DNA of 23,441 nt from an uncultured Clostridia bacterium. GTDB lineage: Bacteria > Bacillota > Clostridia > Peptostreptococcales > Anaerovoracaceae. Below the pieces are notes generated by a model that worked only from the letters and a program-made list of their open reading frames with translations, was not told the DNA's origin and made no database searches. Both the position numbers and the translations under genes were made by a program. The stretch spans positions 1 through 23,441 of the forward strand of contig CAKQUI010000022.1 of NCBI GenBank assembly GCA_934277495.1, written 5' to 3'. Below, one piece after another: positions 13,389 through 21,872 of the stretch. Numbering within the stretch: the stretch's first letter is position 1; each line of letters begins with the position of its first letter.

Positions 13389-16300
13389 TTACTGGTTTAT
13401 TTTTCTTCTTACGATGACTATGCAGCCTACTGTTGCGGCCATCATCATAAGTGCCAGTGCCAGGGTCATGTCGCTGTCATCACCTGTGCTTGCACCTTTG
13501 CCAGGTTTGTCTCCATCAGTCGTCTTATGAGGTTTGTCACTCTTATAAGTGTTGGTGAAGACAGTTTTGTCGCCCTTGAGCTCGGCTTTCAGTACGCCTT
13601 CGCCGTCGTCGGTCACTTTGACAGTCAGCTTGCATACAGTCTTGTCGTATGTCATGTTTTTCTGTCCGTCATTGACTTCTGAAACAGTATATCCATACTC
13701 GCCAGCCTTATCGAATACGAGTTCCTTGAACGTAACTTCTCCGGACTCGTCATTCTTTGCCTTTGCAACAGTCTTACCGTCAGCATCTTTCAGCAGGAAT
13801 GTGAATTCTCCATCCTTCAGATCTCTGCCGATGAGCTTCTTGAGAGCTCCTACAGTCACTGTTGCAGGATCAGCCTTGTAGCTGTTGCTGAACGTGATCT
13901 TGTTGTCATCGGAAGGAGCGAACTCACCATCGCCTGCCGACAGGATCACATGGTGTTCTGCCTTGAGCTTTCCATTGCCCTGGTCAGTTACCTCAGTGTA
14001 AACAGTGAATACGTTCTCATCGTATGTCACGCCGCCTGCGGTGCCCTTGACTTCACGCACTGTGTAAGTGTGGTTTCCAGGCTTCGTATATTTTATCTTG
14101 TCGAAGACAACATTGCCCTTTGCATCGTTCGTACCCTTTGCAACTACTTTGCCGCCTTCCAGCAGCTCGAAGCTGAATTCTCCGGCTTTCATGTCTCTGC
14201 CTGCCAGCTCCTTGGTGATCTTTATCTGATCGGTTATGCTGGACGGCTGTTCATCCACATCGTATGTGTTCGTGAAGCTGAATGCCGGACCTGCTGCCGG
14301 ATCAACTGTCACGGTCAGGTGACCGCTGCCGTCGTCCTTCAGCGTTACTTTGAAAGTCCTGCTGCTGTCTTTGTCGTTGGTAACGCCTGATGCGCTGCCT
14401 GTCTCTGTTACCTTGTATTCGAAAACTCTGGTTCTCGATCCGTCGGCTGCCGGAGTCACGTCTTCCAGAAGATCCAGTGTATATCCGACCTTTCCGAAAG
14501 CTACGTTTCCTGCTGCATCGTTCTTCGCTGTTGTCTTATCAGGCATCGGTGCGCCATCTGTAAGACTTTCCAGTGTGAACGTGAACTTGCCTGTGATATC
14601 AGCCGGACTCAGACCATCTGCATGATCCAGAGTCTTGCTGCCTGTGATATCCACATCGACATCGTCTGCCGCATACCTGTTGACGAATCCGAACTTGTCT
14701 TTGCCTTCCGGATAATTCGTAACTGCTGTCAGTGTACCGTCTCCGTTGTCAGTCACTGTAACAGTGAAATCGAAGGAACCTGTAACGAGACTCACGCCTC
14801 CCGGAAGAGCCGAGCGGTCTTCGTAAACTCTGTAGCTCAGAGTGTAGACTGTCCTTCCCTTGTCATCCACAGACTTCACTGCATAGCCTTCCTTGACTGC
14901 ATCGCTGAGTATCACAGCGTCTTCGCCTGCTGCCTTGTCTGATGTCCTGTAGCTGAGAGACTTGAAGGCGATATTTCCACTGCCGTCGTTCTTCACAATC
15001 TGCAGCACTTTGCCTTCACTGCCGTCCGCCGGTTTCGTGGCAAGTTTGAATGTGAATTCATCAGCCTTCAGGGAACGTCCTGTCAGTGTCTTGTCTGCCT
15101 TGACGTCTGCCTTTGTACCGCCGTCTACATCTGTAGAACCGTCATAACGGTTCACGAAAGGTATCACGACGCCCTTTTCACCGAGAGCTGTATCGTCTCT
15201 GCTCAAAGTCTTGTCGAAGAGCTTTTCGTTCTTTGTGATGTTGGTAAGTACGACTTTTGCCTTCAGCGTGCCGTCTTCACCGTCTATCGTCGTTATCTCC
15301 AGCTTGTACTTGTTCTCATCGTAGACATAACCCTTGTCGCTGTCCTTTGTTTCTGCAAAGGTGTAAGTGTATGTCTTTCCGATGTCTTCCTGGGTCATGG
15401 TCATCTGCAGTGATGAAAGCAGTGTAGTCACTACTGAATCATCTGCAGCCAGACTGCCGAATGTAGCGCCATCCTCAGCTGATATCTTCAGTTTATCTGC
15501 CGAAGCTTTGTCTGCTGCCTTTATGCTGAACTCGAACTGGTCTTTCGCCATATCGTGTCCGTAAAGCACCTTGGTAACAGTCACTCCACATACTTCATCA
15601 AGCGGCAGATCTTCTGTCTCGTATTTGTTTGTAAATGTCCTGCTGCCCTCTACAGCTGTTACTGCTGCTGCGAGCTTGCCGTTGCCGTCGTCTGTCACTG
15701 TAACTGTGATGACTCTTGCAGCGTCGTCATATACCATTCCGGCTGCTTTATCGTCCGGAACTTTTTCTTTTACTTCGTATTTATATACGCCGGCTTTCGC
15801 AAATGTTATCTTTCCGAAAGATATCGGTGCCTTGCCGTCTGCAACGTCAGCCTTCTTTACAGTTATCTCTGTCTTGTCAGGCATCGGTGCTCCATCTGTC
15901 AGAGCTTTCAGTGTGAATGTGAAGCTATCGCTGTCTTTCCACTCACGACCTGTCAGCACCTTGCTGAAACCGTCTGTGATGTCGACAGGATCTGCGTCCG
16001 CAGCCTTGTAGCTGTTTGTAAATCTCACTGACGGTACGCCTGCGTCAGCTTTGGAGCTGTCGTAAACAGCACTCTTGTCGCTGCCGTCTGTGTCTTTCAA
16101 TGTTATCGTCGTGACTGTGTGCATCGTGCCGTCGCCATTGTCAACGACTTTGATCGCAACTTCATATACTGTTTTGTCGTATGTCACACCGCTGAGACTT
16201 CCTGTCGTCTCTTTCACCGTGTAAGTGTACGTCTTTCCTGCGTCTGCCTCAGTGAACACAAGCCCCTGCAGTTTTTTGATGACGTCTGCCTCGCCTGAAC

Positions 16301-19300
16301 CTCTCTGCTGAGGGTTGGTGAACGACTTGTCGCTGTCGCTGATAGCAGGTGCGCCTTCTGACGGTGTGATAGTGAAAGCGAATTCTCCCGCCTTCATTAC
16401 TCTGCCGTTCATGACTTTTTCCACCTGCAGTCCGCCGCTGGTGCTGTACGCATGTGACGCTTCGTATTTATTCTTGAAAACCGCTCTGTCCGCTGCATCG
16501 GAAACGGTGCCGTTGTCGTAGGAAACCGCTGCCTTGAGCTTGCCGTTACCGTCGTCTGTCACTACAACAGTTACCTTTGCAGTATGACGGTCGTATGTCA
16601 TCCCGCCGGCTTTCGGATCAGGTACAGTTTCCTTTATATCGAAGGTGTAAGTTCCTTCTTTTGTAAAGGTCACATCTCCGAACTTGAATCCTTCTGCCTT
16701 GCCTTCAGCCACAGCACCCTTTACAGAGGCTTCGTCTCCGCCTGATGCGATGGTGATGACTTTGTCGCTGACAGCTTTCGCTGTGCTGTCGTCACCGGCT
16801 GTCAGAGTGAAGTCGAATTTTTCTCCATCCTTTATATCCCTGCCTGTCAGTGTTTTGTCGCCTCTGAGAGCAGTATTTCCTGTCAGTGTCACAGAATCTG
16901 CTCTGTATGAATTATGGAAAGTCGGAACACTCGTCGTCAGTGCCTTTCCATCAGCATCGAGATACGTTCTGTCGAGGATGAGTGTATCCTTGCCGTCCAC
17001 TGTATCTATATATACTTTCAGGACTATAGTGTACTTCGTCGGGTCATATTTCACGCCGTTGACTGTGTAGTTGTTCTCAGCAGTAGCTCCTGCCGGAAGA
17101 ACTTCCTCCAGTGTATACTCATATGACATCGGCGATTCCTTTGTAGCGCCTTTAGCATCTTCCGCTGTGAAAGGCAGAGAATCGAACTTGACGCCTATAC
17201 CGGTGTTCGTAGTCTCGATGTAGTCCTTTGCGCCGTCAGGCAGCGGCGCTCCCGCTGTTTTCGGCGTGATACGGAAAGTATATTCGCCGTCTTTCAGCTG
17301 TCTGCTGCCGGTGTAATCGGTGAATATCTTGCTGGCCGTAACGTCTACACGTTCTGAATCAGTATCATATACATTTCTGAAAACTGCGGTATTGTCTTTT
17401 ACTTCCACAGCATTTTCAAGTTCTGTTCCGTTGTCGTCCCTGACTTTGTTCATGACTGCCTCTGCTTTGAGAGTGCCGCCTTCGTCAGTTACGGTAACTG
17501 TCACTGTGTATGATGCGTATGAATAGGATACGCCCAGTTTTCTGTCTGCCTCCGGATCTTTTTCTGTGATCCTGTAACTGTAGGTCCCCGGCTTCGTATA
17601 TTTGATATCACCGAATACCTGGTTTATCTCGTCAGCGCTTTTTACACGCTTTATCGAGTTTCTGACTCCTGCATTTTCCACGGTTCCTTCCGGCATCGGT
17701 ACATCGCTGCCGTCAGCTGACAGATAGAAAGTGAATTCTGCATCCTTGAGATAATCCATATCCCAGGCAGATTTTCCGCTGGCTGTCACGAAGTCTTTCC
17801 TGAGCTTCAGGTTCGTCGAACCGTCCAGTTTGGCTGGATCTGCCTTGTATGTGTTAGTGAATGCTGCCGAAGCTACATCGTTGCCCGGCACAGTTCCCTT
17901 TGCAAATATATTGCCATTATCGGCCTTGCCTGTGGCTGCCTTGTCTCCGGCATTGTCCTGAGCAACTGTTCCTGTAAAGTGATCCGCTGTCGTCTCAGTC
18001 ACAGTATAATCTGTTCCCGGTGCGAGACCATATATCTTCAGAGTCTGGCCGTCTTTGAGAGTGAATGTATCTCCAGGCTTTATCTTGAAAGAGTCTCCGT
18101 CTGCTTTCGCTCCGGTATATTTCTGAGCGGTGTACTCATCCTTGAGCTCACTGCCCTCTTTTGCTGTCAGTTCCAGCTTGTATTCGAATTCCTTGTCTTT
18201 CAGGCTTTCAGGAACTGCATGGCCTTCCTCAGTCTTCACGGTCTTGCTGATATCCAGCTGACCCGGAAGGTCGAAGGTCATACGGCCGTTGTTGCCGAGA
18301 TAAGTGTAAACATCCTTGCCTCGAAAATCGTTTTCCCATACAGGCTTCAGAGATGTTTTCGCTGTCGATGTCTTGTTGGCGCCTTCATCCTTGTCTTCTG
18401 TAAAGTACGTCAGGCTCGTTGTTCTCGGCGTTCCTGCCGGGATATAGTATTCTCCGGTCTTGTCGTCCTTTACAGCATATCCGTCCAGCAGCAGGTTACT
18501 GTTACCCGGTATCTTCACCGTGTTGATCTTGCTGACAGCTTTACCGTCATCTCCCTGCTCGTAGTAGTCACGCTGGTAGTAATAGATGGTTTTACCGCTG
18601 ACGTCGATAGCGCTTGTCGCAGGCTTCTTACATTCTTCATCCAGATACAGTACTTCGTCGTTCTGGAAATAGTAGAAATCGTTGCTTGCAGCCGGTACGA
18701 ACTGCGCATATGCACCTACTCCGTCTGAATACTCGTCCTTTGAGTCTTTATCATATTTGTTGGTATAGAAATGTACCTGACCTTCATCGTCTTTGTTGGC
18801 ATTGATATACGCCTGGAGCAGAGCATCAGGATTTTCGATGCTTTCTGCAACGCCGTCCTTGAGACTTACATCATAGAAAAGACGCATCGGATATGTCTCA
18901 TCTATGGTCATGTTGCCGTCTTTGTCTATCTCGTAATATCTCAGTGGTATCAGGTTTGCCGGGATCTTCACTGTGACAAGATCTCCTGTCTGCAGCTGGT
19001 CATCGCCGGTTGCCTTTTCTACTGTTATCTCGATGTCCTTGAGGTTGCCCTCCGGATAAACATGGTTCGTATCCGGGATATCCTCGCTGAATATATATTT
19101 TACAGTCTTTTTGTTTCCTGCAGTTGTTTCTTCTTTGCTGGTATACTTGAACGGCTGATCTGCATAGGTCAGCGTATTCAGATCGTCCACCTGCATATAG
19201 TCCCCCAGCTGATCTGTCAAGGTGATATATCCGGTCCTGTTTGGATCCTTGCCCTGTTCTATCTCTGTCGGCGACTGTGCCAATGCGACTATCTCATCTC

Positions 19301-20423
19301 CGATATCTGTGAATATGTTGTTCAGATCTGAAGCGTTGGTTGCCGCCTTGTAGTACTGTGTATCGTCGTCATTGCCGTCCTTGGCACGGGTGCCCAGGTT
19401 ATTGTAAGCTGTGGCGTCAGGGTAGTTGCTGGACAAACCATGCATATAAGCGTTGAACTTTTCTTTGTCAGTCCAGTCCCAACCCCAGCCTGTATGCCCT
19501 GTGACACTGGCATCTGCATCATCGAATACACCTATTGTGTAGATATATGCATCTGATTTGATGGTCTTGGCAGATGCTATCGCTTTGTTTGCAACACCAT
19601 CCACGAATCCACTGGAATGGTTTGGTTCACCGTCTGTGAAGAATATGACTACTCTCTGAACATTCTTACGGTCGCTGCTGCTGGATTCATCAGACTTGCT
19701 TCTGTCCACCAGCGTCTTCGCAAGCTCCATACCATTGTCAGCGGCAGTAGCACCTGCAGGATTAAGAGCATCGACCCTGTCTTTCAGCTGCGACCGGTTG
19801 CTGCTGGTGTACGCTCCGTAATTGCTTACGATCTGAGTATAGTTGTAAGTGTAACCTCTGTCACGATAAGTATCGTTACCGACCTTGTCGGTTTTGCTGC
19901 CGGCAAACTTCACCAGAGAGATACGGCTCTGCAGATCAGCCGGCCGCTTGTCGTTCTCCTCTGCCGATCTGTCGATGAAGCTGTTCACCGCATTTTTCAG
20001 CTTGTCGATTTTCTTATCATCATTCCTATCCCGGTCATCCATACTGCCGGACACGTCCAGTACCAGTACTATATCAAGCGGTACTGTCGACTGCCCGATT
20101 ATCTTTGCAGTAGATGACAATGCTGACAGACTCACAAGAAAATCAGAAGTATTGTTCTTCCTGATCGTCTTGGTGTCCTGTTTCGGATTTGTGAGTGTGA
20201 TGTCTCCTGTAGATACGGACTTGTCCGTCCATATCCTGCCGATGTTCTTCGTGCTGTCATCCAGCGCATTCGCATCATGCCACTTGTTTACAGTAATGTC
20301 ATCTGCAACGGTGTTCTCAGCGGCTCCTGCCGACTGAGGCCATAATCCGAATACCATAACAGCGACGACCAGAAACGCCAGCACTGAAGCAATCTTTTTC
20401 CCCCGTTTGCTTCCTGCTTTCAT
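13389..20423 (-). CDS. Giant cell-surface protein: VWA domain, 1 CnaB-like and 10 Spy0128/FctA-type isopeptide domains
   Basis: A 2344-residue adhesin or pilus-tip-like protein. A long signal peptide ends near A35 ('GLWPQSAGAAENT'). The VWA domain (about 115-375) has a MIDAS: D123-V-S-G-S127 in 'VLDVSGSMDD', then 'GATAADNG', then 'FFTDGEPN'. A less-defined region (about 380-715) follows. Residues about 719-860 form a CnaB-like domain ('DISKTVK', 'YTVTETT', 'FTNTY'). Ten pilin isopeptide-linkage domains of 105-160 residues then begin near 863, 1021, 1176, 1323, 1476, 1604, 1763, 1920, 2057 and 2184. Each keeps the isopeptide triad: Lys in 'K.L.GR'-like, Glu in 'Y.v.E', Asn in 'F.N.Y'. The C-terminus has a linker, 'GASTGDD', a membrane helix and 'RRKINQ', an anchor without a canonical LPXTG. 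The ATG at 20423 has an AGGAGGAG site. No sortase gene is in view. Confidence 0.93.
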   Translation of the reverse strand: MKAGSKRGKKIASVLAFLVVAVMVFGLWPQSAGAAENTVADDITVNKWHDANALDDSTKNIGRIWTDKSVSTGDITLTNPKQDTKTIRKNNTSDFLVSLSALSSTAKIIGQSTVPLDIVLVLDVSGSMDDRDRNDDKKIDKLKNAVNSFIDRSAEENDKRPADLQSRISLVKFAGSKTDKVGNDTYRDRGYTYNYTQIVSNYGAYTSSNRSQLKDRVDALNPAGATAADNGMELAKTLVDRSKSDESSSSDRKNVQRVVIFFTDGEPNHSSGFVDGVANKAIASAKTIKSDAYIYTIGVFDDADASVTGHTGWGWDWTDKEKFNAYMHGLSSNYPDATAYNNLGTRAKDGNDDDTQYYKAATNASDLNNIFTDIGDEIVALAQSPTEIEQGKDPNRTGYITLTDQLGDYMQVDDLNTLTYADQPFKYTSKEETTAGNKKTVKYIFSEDIPDTNHVYPEGNLKDIEITVEKATGDDQLQTGDLVTVKIPANLIPLRYYEIDKDGNMTIDETYPMRLFYDVSLKDGVAESIENPDALLQAYINANKDDEGQVHFYTNKYDKDSKDEYSDGVGAYAQFVPAASNDFYYFQNDEVLYLDEECKKPATSAIDVSGKTIYYYQRDYYEQGDDGKAVSKINTVKIPGNSNLLLDGYAVKDDKTGEYYIPAGTPRTTSLTYFTEDKDEGANKTSTAKTSLKPVWENDFRGKDVYTYLGNNGRMTFDLPGQLDISKTVKTEEGHAVPESLKDKEFEYKLELTAKEGSELKDEYTAQKYTGAKADGDSFKIKPGDTFTLKDGQTLKIYGLAPGTDYTVTETTADHFTGTVAQDNAGDKAATGKADNGNIFAKGTVPGNDVASAAFTNTYKADPAKLDGSTNLKLRKDFVTASGKSAWDMDYLKDAEFTFYLSADGSDVPMPEGTVENAGVRNSIKRVKSADEINQVFGDIKYTKPGTYSYRITEKDPEADRKLGVSYSYASYTVTVTVTDEGGTLKAEAVMNKVRDDNGTELENAVEVKDNTAVFRNVYDTDSERVDVTASKIFTDYTGSRQLKDGEYTFRITPKTAGAPLPDGAKDYIETTNTGIGVKFDSLPFTAEDAKGATKESPMSYEYTLEEVLPAGATAENNYTVNGVKYDPTKYTIVLKVYIDTVDGKDTLILDRTYLDADGKALTTSVPTFHNSYRADSVTLTGNTALRGDKTLTGRDIKDGEKFDFTLTAGDDSTAKAVSDKVITIASGGDEASVKGAVAEGKAEGFKFGDVTFTKEGTYTFDIKETVPDPKAGGMTYDRHTAKVTVVVTDDGNGKLKAAVSYDNGTVSDAADRAVFKNKYEASHAYSTSGGLQVEKVMNGRVMKAGEFAFTITPSEGAPAISDSDKSFTNPQQRGSGEADVIKKLQGLVFTEADAGKTYTYTVKETTGSLSGVTYDKTVYEVAIKVVDNGDGTMHTVTTITLKDTDGSDKSAVYDSSKADAGVPSVRFTNSYKAADADPVDITDGFSKVLTGREWKDSDSFTFTLKALTDGAPMPDKTEITVKKADVADGKAPISFGKITFAKAGVYKYEVKEKVPDDKAAGMVYDDAARVITVTVTDDGNGKLAAAVTAVEGSRTFTNKYETEDLPLDEVCGVTVTKVLYGHDMAKDQFEFSIKAADKASADKLKISAEDGATFGSLAADDSVVTTLLSSLQMTMTQEDIGKTYTYTFAETKDSDKGYVYDENKYKLEITTIDGEDGTLKAKVVLTNITKNEKLFDKTLSRDDTALGEKGVVIPFVNRYDGSTDVDGGTKADVKADKTLTGRSLKADEFTFKLATKPADGSEGKVLQIVKNDGSGNIAFKSLSYRTSDKAAGEDAVILSDAVKEGYAVKSVDDKGRTVYTLSYRVYEDRSALPGGVSLVTGSFDFTVTVTDNGDGTLTAVTNYPEGKDKFGFVNRYAADDVDVDITGSKTLDHADGLSPADITGKFTFTLESLTDGAPMPDKTTAKNDAAGNVAFGKVGYTLDLLEDVTPAADGSRTRVFEYKVTETGSASGVTNDKDSSRTFKVTLKDDGSGHLTVTVDPAAGPAFSFTNTYDVDEQPSSITDQIKITKELAGRDMKAGEFSFELLEGGKVVAKGTNDAKGNVVFDKIKYTKPGNHTYTVREVKGTAGGVTYDENVFTVYTEVTDQGNGKLKAEHHVILSAGDGEFAPSDDNKITFSNSYKADPATVTVGALKKLIGRDLKDGEFTFLLKDADGKTVAKAKNDESGEVTFKELVFDKAGEYGYTVSEVNDGQKNMTYDKTVCKLTVKVTDDGEGVLKAELKGDKTVFTNTYKSDKPHKTTDGDKPGKGASTGDDSDMTLALALMMMAATVGCIVIVRRKINQ

Positions 20424-20695
20424 TTAAGTCTCCTCCTGTTAATGTATACTGTGCTGCAATATCCAGGTAACTGCTACCGTGGTCCCCTGCTGATAAAACC
20501 CTTGTCAGACACATTGCAGCTATTTCTGTGCCTGATCCTGCCTGATTCTCATTTTTCCCTTATAAACATGGATCCTGTAAACTTGCTGTTACTGGTATAG
20601 ATTTTGTTCCGACCCATTGACTGACCTGATATCCAAAATGAAGGACGATCCTGCTGTGAAAGATATTACTTTTTCAGTTTCAGATATACAACAAA

Positions 20696-20713
20696 GCATG
20701 GCTTCACGCCATG
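20696..20713. repeat. Hairpin in the leader of the giant gene
   Basis: GCATGGC-N4/5-GCCATGT: perfect CATGGC/GCCATG arms around TTCAC. It lies in the 5' leader, about 280 bases before the start codon. The remaining leader (20424-20690) holds only short arms such as GGTA/TACC near 20467-20477, and no gene. Confidence 0.4.
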
Positions 20714-20752
20714 TCATGTTTTTAACTATTCAGCCATAATTCCCCATAATAT

Positions 20753-20776
20753 ATATAGATGTAGTAACATCTATAT
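20753..20776. promoter_or_regulatory. Operator candidate: perfect 10-bp dyad just after the poly-G promoter
   Basis: ATATAGATGT (20753-20762) and ACATCTATAT (20767-20776) around AGTA. On the minus strand it falls at about +7 to +30 relative to the expected transcription start, a classic repressor position; it would also form a 5' hairpin in the mRNA. The binding protein is not in the window as far as can be seen. Confidence 0.55.
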
Positions 20777-20789
20777 TTTATGTATGCTA

Positions 20790-20819
20790 ATAATACTACC
20801 CCCCCCCCTGAAAAGTCAA
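20790..20819 (-). promoter_or_regulatory. Promoter of the giant gene with a G10 tract in its spacer
   Basis: Minus-strand TTGACT (20814-20819) and TATTAT (20790-20795), separated by 18 bases: TTTCA, ten G (complement of C at 20799-20808), TAG. Loss of one G would give the optimal 17-base spacing. A-tracts lie upstream of the -35 box (20849-20880), as UP elements do. The start codon is about 365 bases downstream, and no other convincing promoter was seen in the leader. Confidence 0.65.
20799..20808. repeat. Homopolymer run of ten C (G on the coding strand)
   Basis: The only long mononucleotide G/C tract noticed in the window; it lies in the promoter spacer of the giant surface-protein gene. 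Such runs change length by slipped-strand mispairing. Confidence 0.95.
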
Positions 20820-21050
20820 GGAAAGATGGCTGTTTTCCAACACTTCAGGCTGAAAAAATTTTGATTTTTTATTTTTTTATGAATACGGCACAATTATTAG
20901 CTGACCTTTTGGTTAATCATAACAATAAAACCTTTCATATCTTTCCCTATGCAATAGTATGAAATGTCTGCAAGCTAACCTTTTTGAAACGCAAAAATCC
21001 CTTGCGAGAAAAGAAATTATGACTGCCGGGAAGACCCCTCCCTGTACGAT

Positions 21051-21082
21051 AAAAAACCGCCGGGATCTGATATCCTGACGGT
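21051..21082 (-). terminator. Terminator of tRNA-Arg(CCT)
   Basis: On the minus strand ACCGTCAGGAT (21072-21082) pairs with ATCCCGGCGGT (21056-21066), with one mismatch and one G-U, followed by six T. It starts 11 bases after the tRNA. Confidence 0.8.
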
Positions 21083-21092
21083 TCACTGTTCA

Positions 21093-21167
21093 TGGCACCC
21101 CTAGCCGGAATCGAACCAGCAACTAACCCTTAGGAGGGGCTTGTTATATCCATTTAACTATAGAGGC
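21093..21167 (-). tRNA. tRNA-Arg, anticodon CCT
   Basis: Cloverleaf on the minus strand: acceptor GCCTCTA/TAGGGGT (with G-U pairs), D stem GTTA/TAAC, anticodon stem AGCCC/GGGTT with loop CTCCTAA (anticodon CCT), T stem GCTGG/CCGGC with loop TTCGATT, discriminator G, encoded CCA. It reads AGG arginine codons. Confidence 0.95.
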
Positions 21168-21209
21168 ACATCTCTTATTCATTTATGACTTTTCACAAAA
21201 TCAGTTTAT

Positions 21210-21238
21210 ATTATACTCCATGGCGGGATGATTTTCAA
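21210..21238 (-). promoter_or_regulatory. Promoter of tRNA-Arg(CCT)
   Basis: Minus-strand TTGAAA (21233-21238), 17 bases, TATAAT (21210-21215), about 43 bases upstream of the tRNA. Same -35 and spacing as the tRNA-Arg(CCG) promoter. Confidence 0.8.
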
Positions 21239-21304
21239 TAAGAATTTTTGCATCATAATTAAAAAAAGGGTACAATACAAAATCTTCGATTTCTCTGCAC
21301 ACAT

Positions 21305-21323
21305 GTTGCTGCTATGCAGCAAC
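21305..21323. repeat. Perfect 8-bp inverted repeat
   Basis: GTTGCTGC-TAT-GCAGCAAC between the nrdD-like gene and the tRNA, next to repeat copy 2. Not followed by a T tract. Role unknown. Confidence 0.5.
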
Positions 21324-21334
21324 GCATCTGATGT

Positions 21335-21366
21335 ACTTTTGTTGATATTTCCTACATAATAAAAAA
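21335..21366 (-). repeat. Repeat copy 2 (inverted relative to 13223-13277)
   Basis: Thirty-two bases read on the minus strand, starting in the T tract of the terminator at 21365-21401 and ending in AACAAAAGT. The first 23 match 13223-13245 exactly. The two copies are about 8.1 kb apart in opposite orientation and enclose the giant gene and tRNA-Arg(CCT). Confidence 0.7.
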
Positions 21367-21401
21367 CACCTTCCACTGTGCTTTCGCCTGTAAAAGGTGT
21401 T
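21361..21401 (-). terminator. Terminator of the NrdD-like gene
   Basis: On the minus strand AACACCTT (21394-21401) pairs with AAGGTGTT (21365-21372), followed by a T run. It starts about 12 bases after the stop. Confidence 0.75.
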
Positions 21402-21412
21402 CTGTCTGCTGT

Positions 21413-21706
21413 TTATGAAAGCTGCTCCATGTCTTCGCTCTGTCCTGAGCTTACGGAGTGTTTCACTCTGTCGCGTTCTTCGGCTTTCTTGGCGTCGTTC
21501 CAGTGATCCATCGTACCTACGAGGTATCCTGTGATCCTTCTTATCCTCTCGAAAGGTACATGCGAGAATGTATAATCCAGGTCTGCATAATCACCGTCGA
21601 TGTTGATGTCCAGCGTTTCCAGCTTCCTGTTGTACTTTTCCTGCAGATAGTCTACATAAGCCTGAGCTTCCCTCGGATCTGCGTTTCCTGTGATGGTAAC
21701 TGACAT
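21413..21706 (-). CDS. Stand-alone NrdD C-terminal-domain-like protein
   Basis: About 97 residues. The start at 21706 (MSVTITGNADPREAQAY) has an AGGGAGGG site; the frame is open 26 codons further but that part has no good signal. The second half, 'VPFERIRRITGYLVGTMDHW' followed by 'NDAKKAEERDRVKH', closely resembles the C-terminal end of class III anaerobic ribonucleotide reductase (NrdD), where a similar 'RI.GYL....fN.aK..E...RvkH' runs near the glycyl-radical site. The zinc-ribbon cysteines and the glycyl-radical context are absent. Small proteins of this kind are annotated as anaerobic ribonucleoside-triphosphate reductase in Clostridia; their role is not established. It is monocistronic. 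Confidence 0.75.
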   Translation of the reverse strand: MSVTITGNADPREAQAYVDYLQEKYNRKLETLDINIDGDYADLDYTFSHVPFERIRRITGYLVGTMDHWNDAKKAEERDRVKHSVSSGQSEDMEQLS

Positions 21707-21872
21707 ATATATCCCTCCCTGTGATTTTCGTATATCGGTCGCCGGCATAACCGGCAGCCTGATGATGCAGCTATGATTTTTCACATCATCTTGATATGAT
21801 TATACACCTGCACACTATATTCTGTATATAGATGCCTGCCAAAAATACATCAAAAAAACATAGTGGACTATT

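Noticed and set aside
13549..20337. Many long plus-strand ORFs antisense to the giant gene (for example 17979-18728)
   Set aside because: They mirror the codon bias of the giant gene, lack ribosome binding sites and show no domains.
13389..20423. CRISPR-like or satellite repeat array inside the giant gene
   Set aside because: The repeats are diverged protein domains of 105-160 codons, not short exact DNA repeats with spacers.
20424..20690. c-di-GMP riboswitch in the long leader of the giant gene
   Set aside because: Looked for because adhesins are often so controlled; none of the conserved core elements could be found, only short unrelated hairpins.
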